DNA of 64,000 nt, taken from positions 10,852,501 to 10,916,500 of the forward strand of contig OY987268.1 of NCBI GenBank assembly GCA_963920665.1, written 5' to 3'. Source of the DNA: Straminergon stramineum. Taxonomy: Eukaryota > Streptophyta > Bryopsida > Hypnales > Calliergonaceae. Each line of letters begins with the position of its first letter. The first letter of the stretch is position 1. Both the position numbers and the translations under genes were made by a program. Positions 63,553 through 64,000 of this stretch are shown in pieces. The notes beneath the pieces were generated by a model. That model ran no database searches. It saw only the letters and a list, made by a program, of their open reading frames with translations, and had not been told where the DNA came from.

Positions 63553-63748
63553 GCTACACTGAATAGGGGTATTAAAGGGACCCATATTAATTAATCAACA
63601 TTCCACACTATATAAATATCTACCTGTATTGTACATCGGTAGTTATTGAAGTGTGCAAGCGATGTACATCATGTTTCAAACATCTACAGTTTTCAAGAAT
63701 CGGTCCCTTTGATTTTTTGGTCCCTTTAATACCCCTATTCAGTGTAGC
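63553..63748. mobile_element. 196-bp MITE with perfect 30-bp terminal inverted repeats
   Basis: GCTACACTGAATAGGGGTAT followed by TAAAGGGACC (63553-63582) is exactly reverse-complemented at 63719-63748. If the element proper is bounded by TA, the terminal repeats start CACTGAATAGGGG with TA on each side, as in Tc1/mariner/pogo elements. The interior is AT-rich and non-coding. Confidence 0.85.
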
Positions 63749-64000
63749 TTACATAACCATGTAAAAACTTTTATTAATTGAGATCAACTGTGAGTTTGAC
63801 AAGCGAAATTCCAGGGCTTAGATATCTGATTGGGATTGTTGTAGTTGCAAGATAACATTGCTTGGGGTACCATGTGCACATCTGTTGTACCAAGACATCC
63901 TCAGTTGAATGATTTGTCCCTCAGAAATGAACATTGCAGTGAATTCAAAAGCAAGTATGAGGAAGAATGACTTTGCAGTAACAGGCAAGTGAGCACGAAG
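63749..64000. other. Window end, nothing recognised
   Basis: No gene, repeat or signal recognised in this last stretch. Confidence 0.4.

Overview
The window is nuclear DNA of a land plant. It is AT-rich, the genes are split by GT-AG introns, plant-type transposons fill the gaps, and the gene set is plant-like (plant-type DGAT1 with 16 coding exons, vacuolar processing enzyme, nodulin-like MFS transporter, PUS10). Long repeat deserts, pogo/CENP-B-like and Helitron remnants and a bacterial-type UPF0060 gene make a non-seed plant (bryophyte, lycophyte or fern) my guess, but no marker here proves the lineage.

Layout. 0-6 kb: a foldback element, then a decayed Helitron whose RepHel reading frame keeps one frame but carries seven stops and ends at a good CTAG|T terminus. 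8-11 kb: a decayed pogo-type transposase (minus strand). 11.8-15 kb: a short unknown ORF (minus), a duplicated upstream region and a two-exon nodulin-like/MFS transporter (plus). 15-25 kb: a repeat-rich desert with a large hairpin. 25.5-32.9 kb: DGAT1, which I could assemble completely (16 exons, 493 codons), with four tandem copies of the intron 1/exon 2 segment. 33-38 kb: desert with a 22-bp minisatellite and a CACTA-ended non-autonomous element. 38.2-43.6 kb: PUS10 (15 exons, 541 codons). 44.1-47.0 kb: a legumain/VPE gene on the minus strand (9 exons, 490 codons), convergent with PUS10. 49.9-50.3 kb: an intronless UPF0060 (YnfA-like) membrane protein gene. 51.1-52.1 kb: a TTAA-flanked element whose interior matches the 37-kb element in reverse. 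56.6-60.3 kb: a PIF/Harbinger element with both genes decayed, convergent, and with recognisable ends. 60.4-64 kb: dispersed repeats and a perfect 30-bp inverted-repeat MITE.

The host genes are unrelated housekeeping or metabolic genes (triacylglycerol synthesis, tRNA modification, vacuolar proteolysis, transport) and form no pathway together. For the spliced genes every exon junction listed was derived by hand from GT-AG sites, reading phase and similarity to the known families; each full coding length is divisible by three. Transposon decay has a theme: in the Helitron, the pogo element and the Harbinger Myb-like gene the frame is kept and most stops lie where a Gln, Arg or Trp codon one C-to-T (or G-to-A) step away is expected.
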